Shown piece after piece: positions 19,160 through 28,156 of a stretch of 64,000 nt of DNA. Every line of letters begins with the position of its first letter. Position 1 is the first letter of the stretch. Below the pieces are notes generated by a model, which made no database searches, was not told the DNA's origin, and saw only the letters and a program-made list of their open reading frames with translations. Made by a program: the position numbers and the translations under genes. Source of the DNA: Clostridium aciditolerans (lineage in GTDB: Bacteria > Bacillota > Clostridia > Clostridiales > Clostridiaceae); NCBI RefSeq assembly GCF_016316925.1, contig NZ_JAEEGB010000008.1, positions 62,001 to 126,000 of the forward strand. Reading direction: 5' to 3'.

Positions 19160-20194
19160 TTAAAATTCTAAATTAGATTTTGCCCAATCAACTATTACAT
19201 TACAAGTTTCATCTATATCTTTATGCTCTAAAGTTAATCGAAAGTCATACTTATTATTTTCATACATAGGATCATAGTATTTAATCATTAACTCTCTAAT
19301 TACATATTCGTAATTTTTCTTACTTACTTCACCAATATACTTATCAATATTTTTTTCACTGATATATTTTCTCAATTTATTTAATGATTCTATAAGTTCT
19401 GAATTATCATTTTGAACATAATCAGCTAGTATATTTTTTACTCTTAAATCTATATCTGCAGTTACTTTTATATGCTCTCCACTTTTCATTGAGTCAAATA
19501 TATAGTCTGGTATCATGATCTTTCCTATTCTTCGGCTTTCTCCTTCAACAAAAACAATGTTACTTTTTCTATTTTTTAATTTGTCATATACTAAACTTTC
19601 AAATTGCTTTTGACTATTTTGTTCGCCTAACCCTACACTTCCTAAAAGAGAACCTCTATGATTAGCATATCCCTCCAAGTCTAGTATATCATGCCCCTGT
19701 TCTTCTAATCTTTTTAGAATATTTGTCTTGCCAACCCCTGTATTCCCATGAATTACAACAAATTTAATATCCCTTACAGTACATGGGAGTTGCTCATTTA
19801 TATAGGCTCTATAACCCTTATAACCCTTCTCTAACTTAAATGCACGTACACCAAGCGCTTCAACAAAGCCTACCACTGAGCTACTTCTCATACCACCTCT
19901 CGCACAGAAAAATACTAATCCTTTGTAATTCTTATTTAACTCGTTTATTTTATCATAAATGCCTGGCAAATTTTTAGAAGCAGCCTCTACTCCTATTTTC
20001 TTTGCCTTTTCGATGCTTTCCCTTACATAAACAGTTCCTATAAGCTCTCTCTGTTCATTTGTAAAAAGTGGAACATTAACTGCTCCTGGAATTGTTGATT
20101 CTGAAAACTCTTTGGGGCTTCTTACATCAACAAGAACATACTTATTTTCTATATCATTTTTTTCAACTTGTGAGTATTCTATAGTTTTTATCAT
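19160..20194 (-). CDS. mnmH: tRNA 2-selenouridine synthase MnmH (SelU)
   Basis: A 344-residue two-domain protein. The N-terminal rhodanese domain has the active-site loop FFCARGGMRSSS (CxxGGxRS), and the C-terminal P-loop domain has VIHGNTGVGKT. MnmH replaces sulphur by selenium in the 2-thiouridine wobble base of tRNAs for Lys, Glu and Gln, using selenophosphate from SelD, which is not in this window. The start at 20194 is eight bases after GAGG; an ATG two codons upstream is only two bases from that site. Family 3 repeats flank the gene on both sides. Confidence 0.92.
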   Translation of the reverse strand: MIKTIEYSQVEKNDIENKYVLVDVRSPKEFSESTIPGAVNVPLFTNEQRELIGTVYVRESIEKAKKIGVEAASKNLPGIYDKINELNKNYKGLVFFCARGGMRSSSVVGFVEALGVRAFKLEKGYKGYRAYINEQLPCTVRDIKFVVIHGNTGVGKTNILKRLEEQGHDILDLEGYANHRGSLLGSVGLGEQNSQKQFESLVYDKLKNRKSNIVFVEGESRRIGKIMIPDYIFDSMKSGEHIKVTADIDLRVKNILADYVQNDNSELIESLNKLRKYISEKNIDKYIGEVSKKNYEYVIRELMIKYYDPMYENNKYDFRLTLEHKDIDETCNVIVDWAKSNLEF

Positions 20195-20250
20195 AATCAT
20201 TACCTCTATCTAATTTAGACTTTAAGATTAATTCACATTTACTATAAGCT

Positions 20251-20414
20251 TAGGCATCTTCAAGAAAATAATAAGTCAATATTCTAGTCTATTTTGCGTC
20301 ATACTTCGTCGGCAGAACCCTTAGATAGGGTTCACTATCTGCGGAACCCACCTCCTTGCCTGACACAAAATATCCGTCGCATCTTTGACTTGTTATCTTC
20401 TTTCAGATGCCTTA
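20251..20414. repeat. Family 3 inverted-repeat element, long form, upstream of mnmH
   Basis: The ends are AGGCATCTTCAAGAAAATAA and, inverted, AAGGCATCTGAAAGAAGATA. The interior has CGGCAGAACCCTTAGATAGG followed by GTTCACTATCTGC and is GC-richer than the surroundings, with no reading frame. A small ACACCTT-AAGGTGT hairpin follows at 20430-20452. From there to 20569 the DNA is AT-rich and I see nothing in it. Confidence 0.65.
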
Positions 20415-20568
20415 TCCAACGATTAAAGAACACCTTAATTTTAAAAAGGTGTCCTTCTATAAAATAAACTTATTAATGAAACTTTATCTATAAGAAAATT
20501 TTATTCATTTTATATTATATCACAGCAATATCTATTTTCAATCCTTTCACAACTTGATAATATCTAAT

Positions 20569-20617
20569 AAAAAAAATTTCCAAACTATGATGTTTCTCTG
20601 TTATCATAGTTTGGAAA
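20569..20617 (-). terminator. Terminator on the minus strand, distal to the amino acid permease
   Basis: TTTCCAAACTATGAT and ATCATAGTTTGGAAA form a 15-pair stem followed on the minus strand by eight T residues. It lies about 350 bases past the permease stop codon. The DNA between (20620-20970) is very AT-rich, with degenerate AATTCAATC-like repeats and no gene that I can support. Confidence 0.8.
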
Positions 20618-20970
20618 TAAAATTATTAGGAGTGTTTTAAAAAATTCAATTATATTTTATTATTTTTAATTCAATCAATTCAATTCACATTTAATTCAAT
20701 CTTATTTTTAAATTGTAGGGAAAAAGTTCATTTAATATTCAATCCGTTTTAATTCAATCAAATTTTAATATTAGGAAAAAATTTCTTATAGCTTATTTTA
20801 TTCACTTTTATCAATTTAATATAACTTAATTTTATTTTATTTCAGTCTAATAGGCAGTATTATTTTCGCTCAATGCCATTTAGACATTTAATCTTAGTAT
20901 TAAACCAAGAATACTATTTATATGGAAGAAGTTTGCCCCCTATTTTTTATGTAAGGATATTGATTTATCT

Positions 20971-22320
20971 TTACACAGCCGCCTTTTTTTCAGTTGAATC
21001 AGTTTTTTTGATATACATATATATAGGTAACCCTACTAATGTAAGTCCGATTCCAAATAATGCATTCATTGTTCCAGTAATAAGAGTACTTATTACAACA
21101 TATAGTGCTCCAACTACACCTACTATAGGTATTATAGGGTACAATGGAACCTTATATGAATTTTCTGGTATTAGGTGTTTGAAATTTCTTCTTAATCTAA
21201 ACACACCAGCTATACCAAGTATAAAGAATAACCACATAGCAAATGTAGCTAAATTAGTCAAAGTTTCAAAAGATCCTGATAGAGCATATACAGCAGCAAG
21301 CACACTTTGGAAAATAACCGCATTAGCAGGTGTTGAGGATTTTTCGCTTAACTTCCCAAAGAATCCTTTAAATATGAATAAGTTATCTACTGCCATAGCG
21401 TATGGCATTCTACCACCAGTCATTATAAATGCGCTTAGACATCCAGTAATTGAAATTAGTATACCAGCTGCGATAAGTTTTGCGCCCATTGGTCCAAATA
21501 ATATTACTGAAGCATCAGAAGCTGCTTTTTTAGATGCTGCAACTTGCTCTACTGGCATAGTATTTATTATAGCTAAGTTAACACCTAAGTAAGCTATAGT
21601 TATTATAACCATTCCAAGTATTATAGCTTTAGGTAAATCCTTTGCAGGATTCTTCATTTCCTCTGCCATATTAGCTACTGCAATCCATCCTTCATAGGCA
21701 AATAAAACTCCTAAAAGTGCAGTACCAAAGCCTGCCCCAGTACTTACTGATGTTACAAATGGAGTAAACTCATGAACTTTACCCATAGTAAGACCACAAA
21801 TAATAATTACAGCTATAGGCACAAGTTTTCCTATAGTAAATAAAGATGCAAACTTAGCTCCAAACTTTGTTGATACAATATTTACAATAGTAAGAAATAT
21901 AATTAGTCCTACAGATACTGCCTTTTGTGCTGTTGGTGACAGGTCGATAAAGGTTGTACATTGTGTAGCAAATACTACAGCCAAAGCAGCACTCATTCCT
22001 GGATAATATATAACGGTCTGCATCCATCCAAGTAAAAATGCCCACTTTTCTCCATACAATTCCTTTAAATAAATAAATAATCCACCTGCCTTTGGAATAG
22101 CTGAACCTATTTCTGCAATTGTAAGCGCTCCAGCTACAGTAATTACACATCCAACTACCCAAGCAAGTATTCCAAGTCCTGGTGCCCCTGCATTTTTAAA
22201 TACCGCTGCAGGCTTGAAAAATACTCCACTACCTATTACTATACCAACCACAAGCAATGTTGCCTGCATAAGGCTGATTTCTTTTTTTAAGGTAGTTGCT
22301 CCTTCTTTTGTTCCTTTCAT
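20971..22320 (-). CDS. APC-superfamily amino acid permease (LAT/SteT-like)
   Basis: A 449-residue permease with about twelve membrane segments and the APC consensus GIVIGSGVFFKPAAVFKNAG in the first helix, followed by IPKAGGLFIYLKELYG. It resembles the serine/threonine exchanger SteT group, but the substrate is not readable from sequence. The start at 22320 is eight bases after AAGGGGG. A good sigma-54 promoter lies 40 bases upstream and a sigma-54-dependent activator gene lies just beyond, so the two probably form a regulator-target pair. Confidence 0.87.
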   Translation of the reverse strand: MKGTKEGATTLKKEISLMQATLLVVGIVIGSGVFFKPAAVFKNAGAPGLGILAWVVGCVITVAGALTIAEIGSAIPKAGGLFIYLKELYGEKWAFLLGWMQTVIYYPGMSAALAVVFATQCTTFIDLSPTAQKAVSVGLIIFLTIVNIVSTKFGAKFASLFTIGKLVPIAVIIICGLTMGKVHEFTPFVTSVSTGAGFGTALLGVLFAYEGWIAVANMAEEMKNPAKDLPKAIILGMVIITIAYLGVNLAIINTMPVEQVAASKKAASDASVILFGPMGAKLIAAGILISITGCLSAFIMTGGRMPYAMAVDNLFIFKGFFGKLSEKSSTPANAVIFQSVLAAVYALSGSFETLTNLATFAMWLFFILGIAGVFRLRRNFKHLIPENSYKVPLYPIIPIVGVVGALYVVISTLITGTMNALFGIGLTLVGLPIYMYIKKTDSTEKKAAV

Positions 22321-22359
22321 AGTACATTCCCCCTTTTTTATTTATGCATTATTATATAA

Positions 22360-22375
22360 AGCAAATTACATGCCA
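22360..22375 (-). promoter_or_regulatory. Sigma-54 (-24/-12) promoter of the amino acid permease
   Basis: On the minus strand TGGCATGTAATTTGCT fits the consensus TGGCAYGN4TTGCW at every fixed position. The GG and GC pairs are correctly spaced, and the implied start near 22350 leaves a 30-base leader. A dyad, TGC-N11-GCA, lies at 22396-22412. Confidence 0.85.
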
Positions 22376-22416
22376 ATATATTTATATATCTTAAATGCCA
22401 TAGATACGTGCATATA

Positions 22417-22463
22417 ATAAAAAAGCTCATAATAAAAGTGAAATTTTCTTCACTTTTACTATG
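22417..22463 (-). terminator. Hairpin between the sigma-54 activator and the permease: terminator, possibly also an activator site
   Basis: CATAATAAAAGTGAA and TTCACTTTTACTATG form a 15-base stem with one mismatch and a six-base loop. On the minus strand AGCTTTTTTATT follows, as in a terminator for the activator gene. The dyad is centred about 96 bases upstream of the predicted sigma-54 start, which is also a normal place for an activator binding site. Confidence 0.65.
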
Positions 22464-22472
22464 AAAAAAATT

Positions 22473-23834
22473 TCACTTGATGCTATGTTCTGCAATTTTA
22501 TTAAATAATTGTCTTTTACTTATTTGAAGACATTCTGCTGCCTTGTTTAAACTTCCATCACACTCTTTCAGTACTTTGCTTATATAACCTTTTTCTGTAT
22601 CCTTTCTAAATTCTCTCAAAGGTATTATCTCTTCTAAATTATCTGTATTTGCTATAGATATCTTTCTTCTCTCCGGCAAATCTTCAAATCTTACAATACC
22701 ATTTTCTGATAGGACAACTAGTCTTTCAATTATATTTCTAAGTTCTCTTATATTTCCTGGGTAACTATAGGAAAGTAAAAAATCCATTACTCCCTGCTCT
22801 ACACTATCAATTTTTTTCTTTTGTTCCTTTGCACATTTTTTAAGGAAAAACTCGATAAGCATATTTAAATCTTCTTTTCTTTCTCTTAGAGGAGGTACCT
22901 CTAATATTATAGTGTTAATTCTATAAAATAAATCTTCTCTAAAAGTACCTTCTTGAATAGCTTTTTCTATATTTTTATTAGTAGCAGAAACAAGCCTTAA
23001 ATCTACATTTATACTCTTATTGCTTCCTATCATTTCAATAGTTCTTGTTTCTAAGACTCTTAAAAGTTTTATCTGAACACTTACAGGCATTTCTCCAATT
23101 TCATCTAAAAATAGTGTTCCTCCATTAGCCTGTTGAAATCTTCCTATTCTTCTCTCAATAGCCCCAGTAAAAGATCCTTTCTCGTGTCCAAAAAGTTCCG
23201 ATTCTAACAAATTTTCAGATAATGCTTGGCAATTTACAGCGACAAAATGACCTTCTTGCCTATCACTAGTCTGGTGTATGTACCTGGCTAATACTTCTTT
23301 TCCTACTCCAGATTCACCGGTTATTAATATATTTACATTACTTTTAGAGGCTTTACGAATTATATTAAGAATATTTCTGTACTTTTCATTATAGGTCTGC
23401 AATATATAATTATTATCATTTTGCTGATCTCTAAAAAAGTCGTTATCACTTTTAAGCCTCCAGAACTTTCTTATCTTTTCAATTTCCAATAATAGCTCTT
23501 CTGGCTTATTGTTTCTTACAAAGTAGCTAAAAGCTCCCTTTTTCATTGCTTGTACAGCATTTTCAATGGAGCCATAATTAGTTACTATTATAACCTCAAT
23601 ATCTGGATAATCTTTTTTTACTCTATCCATTAATTCAATGCCGTCCATCCCAGGCATTTTTAATCCAGTTATAACTAAGTTGAAATTTTCTTCTTTCAGC
23701 TTTTTTACTGCCTCCATACCAGATAAAGCCTGTTGTGAATTATAACCTTTTTCATCCAATAATTGTCTCATAGTATCTAAATAATCTACTTCATCATCTA
23801 CATGCAATATTTTAAAGTTATCTTCGCAGTTCAA
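22473..23834 (-). CDS. Sigma-54-dependent transcriptional activator with a receiver lacking the phospho-acceptor Asp
   Basis: 453 residues in NtrC order: receiver (about 5-125), AAA+ domain (about 145-380) and Fis-type helix-turn-helix (SLNKAAECLQISKRQLFNKI). The AAA+ domain has Walker A GESGVGKEV, the sigma-54 contact loop GSFTGA and Walker B LFLDEIGEM. In the receiver the acid pair (HVDDE) and the Lys (NNKPEE) remain, but the phospho-site reads VITGLKMPGMDG, with Gly where Asp is expected. It is therefore probably not switched by ordinary phosphorylation. The start is a TTG eight bases after AGGGG; a nearby ATG is out of frame. No kinase gene is adjacent. Confidence 0.9.
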   Translation of the reverse strand: MNCEDNFKILHVDDEVDYLDTMRQLLDEKGYNSQQALSGMEAVKKLKEENFNLVITGLKMPGMDGIELMDRVKKDYPDIEVIIVTNYGSIENAVQAMKKGAFSYFVRNNKPEELLLEIEKIRKFWRLKSDNDFFRDQQNDNNYILQTYNEKYRNILNIIRKASKSNVNILITGESGVGKEVLARYIHQTSDRQEGHFVAVNCQALSENLLESELFGHEKGSFTGAIERRIGRFQQANGGTLFLDEIGEMPVSVQIKLLRVLETRTIEMIGSNKSINVDLRLVSATNKNIEKAIQEGTFREDLFYRINTIILEVPPLRERKEDLNMLIEFFLKKCAKEQKKKIDSVEQGVMDFLLSYSYPGNIRELRNIIERLVVLSENGIVRFEDLPERRKISIANTDNLEEIIPLREFRKDTEKGYISKVLKECDGSLNKAAECLQISKRQLFNKIAEHSIK

Positions 23835-24082
23835 AATATCATCCCCTATATGTCTAATAATTCATCTATTTATTATATTATGTCATATTTTTTAGATAAT
23901 TGCATTTACTTCTCACTTACTTTCATACTTTTTTACTTTATTCCTATTAATACATAGATTATATAGATAATTTTACTTTCAATTAATGTCAATAACATAC
24001 CCTACCTGCTGTATATTATGAAAACTTTAGCTAAAACTAATATTGGTTTATTAAAATCATAAAGATTTAAGGAGGTAATTTT

Positions 24083-24403
24083 ATGCCTAAAATAGTTTGT
24101 GATGTTACTAAATGCTCTCATAATAAAAGTAATGTCTGCTATGCCAATCGTATAAATGTAGCTGGAGGAAATGCAGAAAACTCTAAACAAACTAATTGTG
24201 CTTCTTTCCTAGATAAAAATCATTACAGCACACTAACTAACAACACTAATTATGATAGTGATGAATGTAATGCTATAGTATGCAATGTACATAGCTGTAC
24301 ATATAATCACAACAAATGCTGTTATGCTGACAGCATACAGGTAACTGGTGATGGAGCTAATTTATACGAAGAAACAAATTGTCATACTTTTAAACCGGAA
24401 TAA
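24083..24403 (+). CDS. DUF1540 domain protein with two Cys-rich repeats
   Basis: A 106-residue protein with two copies of a Cys pattern. The first is VCDVTKCSHNKSNVCYA ending at NCASF; the second is VCNVHSCTYNHNKCCYA ending at NCHTF. Each repeat has C-x5-C...C...C, which suits metal or disulphide binding. DUF1540 proteins are common in spore-forming clostridia and their function is unknown. AAGGAGG lies seven bases before the ATG. It converges on the rubrerythrin gene across a shared terminator. Confidence 0.85.
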   Translation: MPKIVCDVTKCSHNKSNVCYANRINVAGGNAENSKQTNCASFLDKNHYSTLTNNTNYDSDECNAIVCNVHSCTYNHNKCCYADSIQVTGDGANLYEETNCHTFKPE

Positions 24404-24418
24404 GGCCTTTCTAATGAT

Positions 24419-24455
24419 AAAAAGGGATGCTTTCTAAAAAAGCATCCCCTTTTTA
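24419..24455. terminator. Bidirectional terminator between DUF1540 and rubrerythrin genes
   Basis: AAAAGGGATGCTT and AAGCATCCCCTTTT pair with a short loop and have T or A tracts on both sides. It serves both converging genes. Confidence 0.88.
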
Positions 24456-25004
24456 TTATTGAAAATATCTTTCTAATAGGCCTTTAAAAGCTCTACCATG
24501 TCTAGCTTCATCCTTACACATTTCGTGTACTGTATCATGTATAGCATCTAAGTTTTTTTGTTTTGCTAGAGTTGCTAGCTTCTTCTTGCCCTCACAAGCT
24601 CCATACTCAGCTTCAACACGAGCACTTAAATTTGACTTAGTATCAGCCTTAACGACCTCACCTAAGAGCTCAGCAAATCTTGCTGCATGGTCTGCTTCCT
24701 CAAAAGCAATTCTTTTGTATGCCTCCGCTACTTCCGGATAGCCTTCTCTATCAGCTTGCCTTGACATTGCTAAGTACATCCCAACTTCAGTACATTCTCC
24801 TGTAAAATTAGCTCTTAATCCCTCAAGTATTTCTGCATCTGCATCTGAGTCTGAGGCAACTCCTATTCTATGTTCATCTGCCCAATCTAACCCGTCAGTC
24901 ACTTCCTTGAACTTTTCTGCAGGTGCTTTACATATAGGGCATACTTCTGGTGGTTCGTTTCCTTCATGTATGTAACCACAAATTGTACAAACAAATTTTT
25001 TCAT
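24456..25004 (-). CDS. Reverse rubrerythrin (NADH peroxidase component)
   Basis: 182 residues with the domain order of reverse rubrerythrins. An N-terminal rubredoxin-like iron site ([10 protein letters not shown]...CPICKAP, about residues 5-26) precedes a ferritin-like di-iron domain with [10 protein letters not shown] and a C-terminal EARHGRAF helix. These enzymes reduce hydrogen peroxide and oxygen with electrons from NADH via rubredoxin and are a main oxygen defence in Clostridium. I saw no clear PerR box upstream; the upstream DNA holds a family 4 repeat. Confidence 0.93.
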   Translation of the reverse strand: MKKFVCTICGYIHEGNEPPEVCPICKAPAEKFKEVTDGLDWADEHRIGVASDSDADAEILEGLRANFTGECTEVGMYLAMSRQADREGYPEVAEAYKRIAFEEADHAARFAELLGEVVKADTKSNLSARVEAEYGACEGKKKLATLAKQKNLDAIHDTVHEMCKDEARHGRAFKGLLERYFQ

Positions 25005-25137
25005 AACTTCATTCTCCTTTTCATTGTATATTAGACCTTGGTTATGTATCCTATATTAGTTTATCTATAAACTGCATTATTAATTCCCTTAATTTCACAA
25101 AAATATCATAAAAAAAGTTTTTATATCTTTCAAGATA

Positions 25138-25268
25138 AACAGGATTCTTGGCTTCAGGTGGAGTTTTAAACTCCATCTGAAGCTTAGAAGCCGTTATCCA
25201 GGGCCGTAGCGCCACTTATCCCCAACTTTAATAAGTTGGGGTGTTAGTGGCGGTAGACATCGGATAAA
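25138..25268. repeat. Family 4 structured repeat, long form
   Basis: AACAGGATTCTTG opens the element and CATCGGATAAA closes it. Inside are two strong hairpins: GCTTCAGGTGGAG-CTCCATCTGAAGC (25151-25183) and CGCCACTTATCCCCAACTT with AAGTTGGGGTGTTAGTGGCG (25210-25252). A shortened copy with the same ends is at 44183-44232. It lies upstream of the rubrerythrin gene, and no protein is encoded. Confidence 0.7.
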
Positions 25269-25270
25269 AA

Positions 25271-25314
25271 TAAAAGCTTAGCATGTAACTTTATTGTTAT
25301 ATACTAAGCTTTTA
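25271..25314 (-). terminator. Terminator of the chemoreceptor gene
   Basis: TAAAAGCTTAG and CTAAGCTTTTA form an 11-pair stem, with TTTTTATCC following on the minus strand. It lies 26 bases past the stop codon of the chemotaxis protein gene. Confidence 0.8.
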
Positions 25315-25339
25315 CAGGGAAACTAACTAAAAATTTAGA

Positions 25340-27334
25340 TTATAGTTTAAATTTACCTATTTCCATCTCTAACTCTGCTGAAAGACTTTTTAGTTGCTCT
25401 GCATATCTTGTAAAATCCTCCATAGTAGCATTAATCTCCTCTGCAGATGCAGATACTTCTTCTGTAGCAGAAGCTGTTTCTTCAGATATAGATGAAATAT
25501 TTTCAATTTGTCCAACAACTTTTTCCTTTTTATTATTGATATCTATTGTGTGGTTCTTAATTTCATCAACCTTTTCAGTTAAAGTTCCAATAGAACTTAT
25601 TATTTCTCTAAATATCTTTTGCGTTTTTACAACTGCCTCTTCTTGATCTTTTACAACAATCTCTGTTTCATCCATAGCCTTTACAGCAGTAGTTGATTTT
25701 GACTTAATATCTTCTATTATTTTTTTAATTTCTTCAGTAGAATTTTTAGATTGCTCTGCTAGTTTTCTTATTTCATCTGCTACCACCGCAAAGCCTCTAC
25801 CAGCCTCTCCTGCTCTTGCAGCCTCAATAGATGCATTTAAAGATAAAAGATTTGTTTGTTCAGTAATATCTGAAATTGTACCTGAAATAGCATCAATTTG
25901 ATCTGTACTGCTGTTCATTTCTTTAACTATGCTGCTAACCTGCAATGCTGCTAACTTAGTTTTATCAGACTTCTCCCCAAGAACCTGTACCATTTCTAAT
26001 CCTTGTGAGCCAAGTTGTTTTGCATCTGTGGATATTTCCTCCATTTTTCCTGTGGATATTTCAATTTTATCTAAACCCTCAGATAAATTTTGTATGTCCT
26101 CAGCTCCCTCTTGAGCACTTTGTGCTGTATGTGTAGCTCCTGAAGCTATTTCTTCTATAGCATGCGATACTTGCCCCACTGAAGATGTAGTCTCCTCTGC
26201 CATAATTGCAAGATTTGAGGAAGTTTCTAATACAGTCTTTGAGGAAGCTTCCACACTCTTCATTAAGTTTGATATATTATCAATCATAATATTGAAATCT
26301 TTTCCTAACTCACCAAACTCATCTTTGGATTTAATATCTACTTCTGCAGTTAAATCTCCATTAGAAGCCAAGTTAAAAGCGTGCTTTATTTTATTTAGAT
26401 TATTTGCAATTCCCTTACTTAGAGCTGTAGCTATAAATATAGCAATAACAGCTACAATTAGTACCACTATTAATATTGAAGATCTGATGCTATTTAAATC
26501 TTTATTAAGCTCACTTTCATTCATAGAAGCTACCATTTTCCACCCAGTTGTATCATTAGTTTTATATGTAGCAAATTTGTTTTCTCCTCCGTAATTGTAC
26601 TTTGTAAAGCCATCTTTATTATTTCTCACATCATTCCAAAAACTCAGCTTCGTAGGAGTGTCTGTACCTATCATCTCTTTTTTAGGATGTGAGATAGTTA
26701 AACCCTTATTATCAGCTATGAATACATATCCTGTATCACCTATTTTAGATTGAGATAATGTCTTGGATAGTGTATCTAATGATATATCCATTCCTATTAC
26801 TCCTACAACCTGTCCATCTTTCTCTACAGACTTTACTAAGGATATTACCATCTTTCCCGTTGAAACATCCTTATAAGGTTGTGTAATCACTACTTGTCCC
26901 TTCTTTTCTAATGCAGAGGTATACCATGGTCTAGTTTTATGATTAAAGTCCTTTGCTAATTCAAGTTTAGGATAGACTATAAATCTCCCTGACTCTGTTC
27001 CATAAAATGTATTTAGTATATCAGGATTGCTTTCCTTTACATTGCTCAATAGATACCCAGCATATGTAGCTCTTTCTTCACTATTACAATCTACAAAATT
27101 AATGTTAATTGAAAGCATTTTTATTGATGTTGATAAACTGGCAAAATAGTTATCTAAGCCATTACCTATTTCTGTTAAAGTCTGCTTACTCGTTACTTCT
27201 AGCTTTTTAGATAAAACACTCTTGGATTGGAAGTAAGTTGCCACTCCTAAAATTAGCAGCGGTACTAAACAAATACTGATAAGACTTATTGTTAGTTTTG
27301 TACGAATACTTTTAAAGTTGACACCTAATTTCAT
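25340..27334 (-). CDS. Methyl-accepting chemotaxis protein with dCache sensor domain
   Basis: 664 residues: a first membrane segment (about 12-33), an extracellular double-Cache domain (about 35-275, with [15 protein letters not shown]), a second membrane segment ([20 protein letters not shown]), a HAMP domain and a long signalling coiled coil. The coil carries the kinase-control tip [20 protein letters not shown] and [15 protein letters not shown]. dCache domains usually bind small ligands such as amino acids. No che genes are adjacent, so it joins an array encoded elsewhere. AAGGAGG lies eight bases before the ATG. Confidence 0.93.
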   Translation of the reverse strand: MKLGVNFKSIRTKLTISLISICLVPLLILGVATYFQSKSVLSKKLEVTSKQTLTEIGNGLDNYFASLSTSIKMLSININFVDCNSEERATYAGYLLSNVKESNPDILNTFYGTESGRFIVYPKLELAKDFNHKTRPWYTSALEKKGQVVITQPYKDVSTGKMVISLVKSVEKDGQVVGVIGMDISLDTLSKTLSQSKIGDTGYVFIADNKGLTISHPKKEMIGTDTPTKLSFWNDVRNNKDGFTKYNYGGENKFATYKTNDTTGWKMVASMNESELNKDLNSIRSSILIVVLIVAVIAIFIATALSKGIANNLNKIKHAFNLASNGDLTAEVDIKSKDEFGELGKDFNIMIDNISNLMKSVEASSKTVLETSSNLAIMAEETTSSVGQVSHAIEEIASGATHTAQSAQEGAEDIQNLSEGLDKIEISTGKMEEISTDAKQLGSQGLEMVQVLGEKSDKTKLAALQVSSIVKEMNSSTDQIDAISGTISDITEQTNLLSLNASIEAARAGEAGRGFAVVADEIRKLAEQSKNSTEEIKKIIEDIKSKSTTAVKAMDETEIVVKDQEEAVVKTQKIFREIISSIGTLTEKVDEIKNHTIDINNKKEKVVGQIENISSISEETASATEEVSASAEEINATMEDFTRYAEQLKSLSAELEMEIGKFKL

Positions 27335-27630
27335 GATTAATCCTCCTTGGTAATGTTTGTCGAAATATATATTTTCTCACAGTATTATGAATATTATCGA
27401 AACTTTTCATCCTTCCAACAGTGGTTTTTCATTGTAAAAATAAATATTTTACAACATTTTTTACTAATACTAAATAAACTTCAGTATGTTTTTTATATAA
27501 ATAAAAAAAGAAATTTGAATTTAGCTAATAAAAGCAACTCAAATTCCCTCTGAAAATTTTAGAATATCATTTTTATTTAAAAGATCTGTCCATACTATAT
27601 TTACTTTTGTTCGTACACTCATTTATCTTG
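27335..27630. other. Gene-free AT-rich stretch upstream of the chemoreceptor
   Basis: About 300 bases without a credible gene. It should hold the promoter of the chemoreceptor gene on the minus strand, but I could not pick a convincing -35/-10 pair. A weak imperfect dyad, AATTTGAATT with CAAATTCC, is seen near 27510-27550. Confidence 0.4.
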
Positions 27631-27670
27631 AAAAGAGTAAATTTACAATTATTGTAGGTTTGCTCTTTTA
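27631..27670 (-). terminator. Terminator of the two-component metal-type cluster
   Basis: AAAAGAGTAAATTTACAAT and ATTGTAGGTTTGCTCTTTT form a long stem with a few mismatches. It lies about ten bases past the last gene of the cluster on the minus strand. Confidence 0.65.
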
Positions 27671-27679
27671 TTATAATTT

Positions 27680-28051
27680 CTATCTTCCCATCATAGATCT
27701 ATGCATATTTATCATGTCTTGTCTACTAACAGATTCCATCATCTTTGCCATTGGAGCATATCCATTGTTTTTCATTATATCGGTCATCTTCTTATAATCC
27801 TCATCTGTTAAGTTATCCATAAACTTATTCATAGAATCAAAATCTTTGTTTTCCATAGATTTCGCTGCATCACTAAAACCATTTTCCCTCATAATCTCTG
27901 CCATATCATTAAAATTACTTGTATACTGATAACTTACTTTTTCATTTGATTTGTTAGAATTTATATCATCTCTTCCTTGCGCATAAACTACTGAAATTCC
28001 TCCTATAGCCAATACTGCTGTTGCCATTAAAATCATTATTCTCTTTTTCAT
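27680..28051 (-). CDS. Small secreted methionine-rich protein
   Basis: 123 residues with a clear signal peptide (MKKRIMILMATAVLAIGGIS, cleavage likely near VYAQG). The mature part has two similar segments, FNDMAEIMRENGFSDAAKSM and YKKMTDIMKNNGYAPMAKMM, and ends in MINMHRSMMGR. Methionine is strikingly frequent. I do not recognise the family. Its position after a kinase whose sensor is also Met/His-rich suggests a periplasm-side metal (copper or silver) role. That is inference; a structural helical-repeat role is the alternative. Confidence 0.7.
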   Translation of the reverse strand: MKKRIMILMATAVLAIGGISVVYAQGRDDINSNKSNEKVSYQYTSNFNDMAEIMRENGFSDAAKSMENKDFDSMNKFMDNLTDEDYKKMTDIMKNNGYAPMAKMMESVSRQDMINMHRSMMGR

Positions 28052-28156
28052 AAAAATCTCTCCTTTTTATTTTCTCTTCTTTATGCTTTTATTATAAAGC
28101 TTAATTATGGAGGAATTATGAAAGAGAAGGCTTTGAAAAAATATAAGGAGAAGTAA

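Noticed and set aside
19099-20414. mnmH as cargo of a composite transposon bounded by family 3 repeats
   Set aside because: Repeats flank the gene, but there is no transposase and no sign of a target duplication, and similar repeats occur at many unrelated gene ends.
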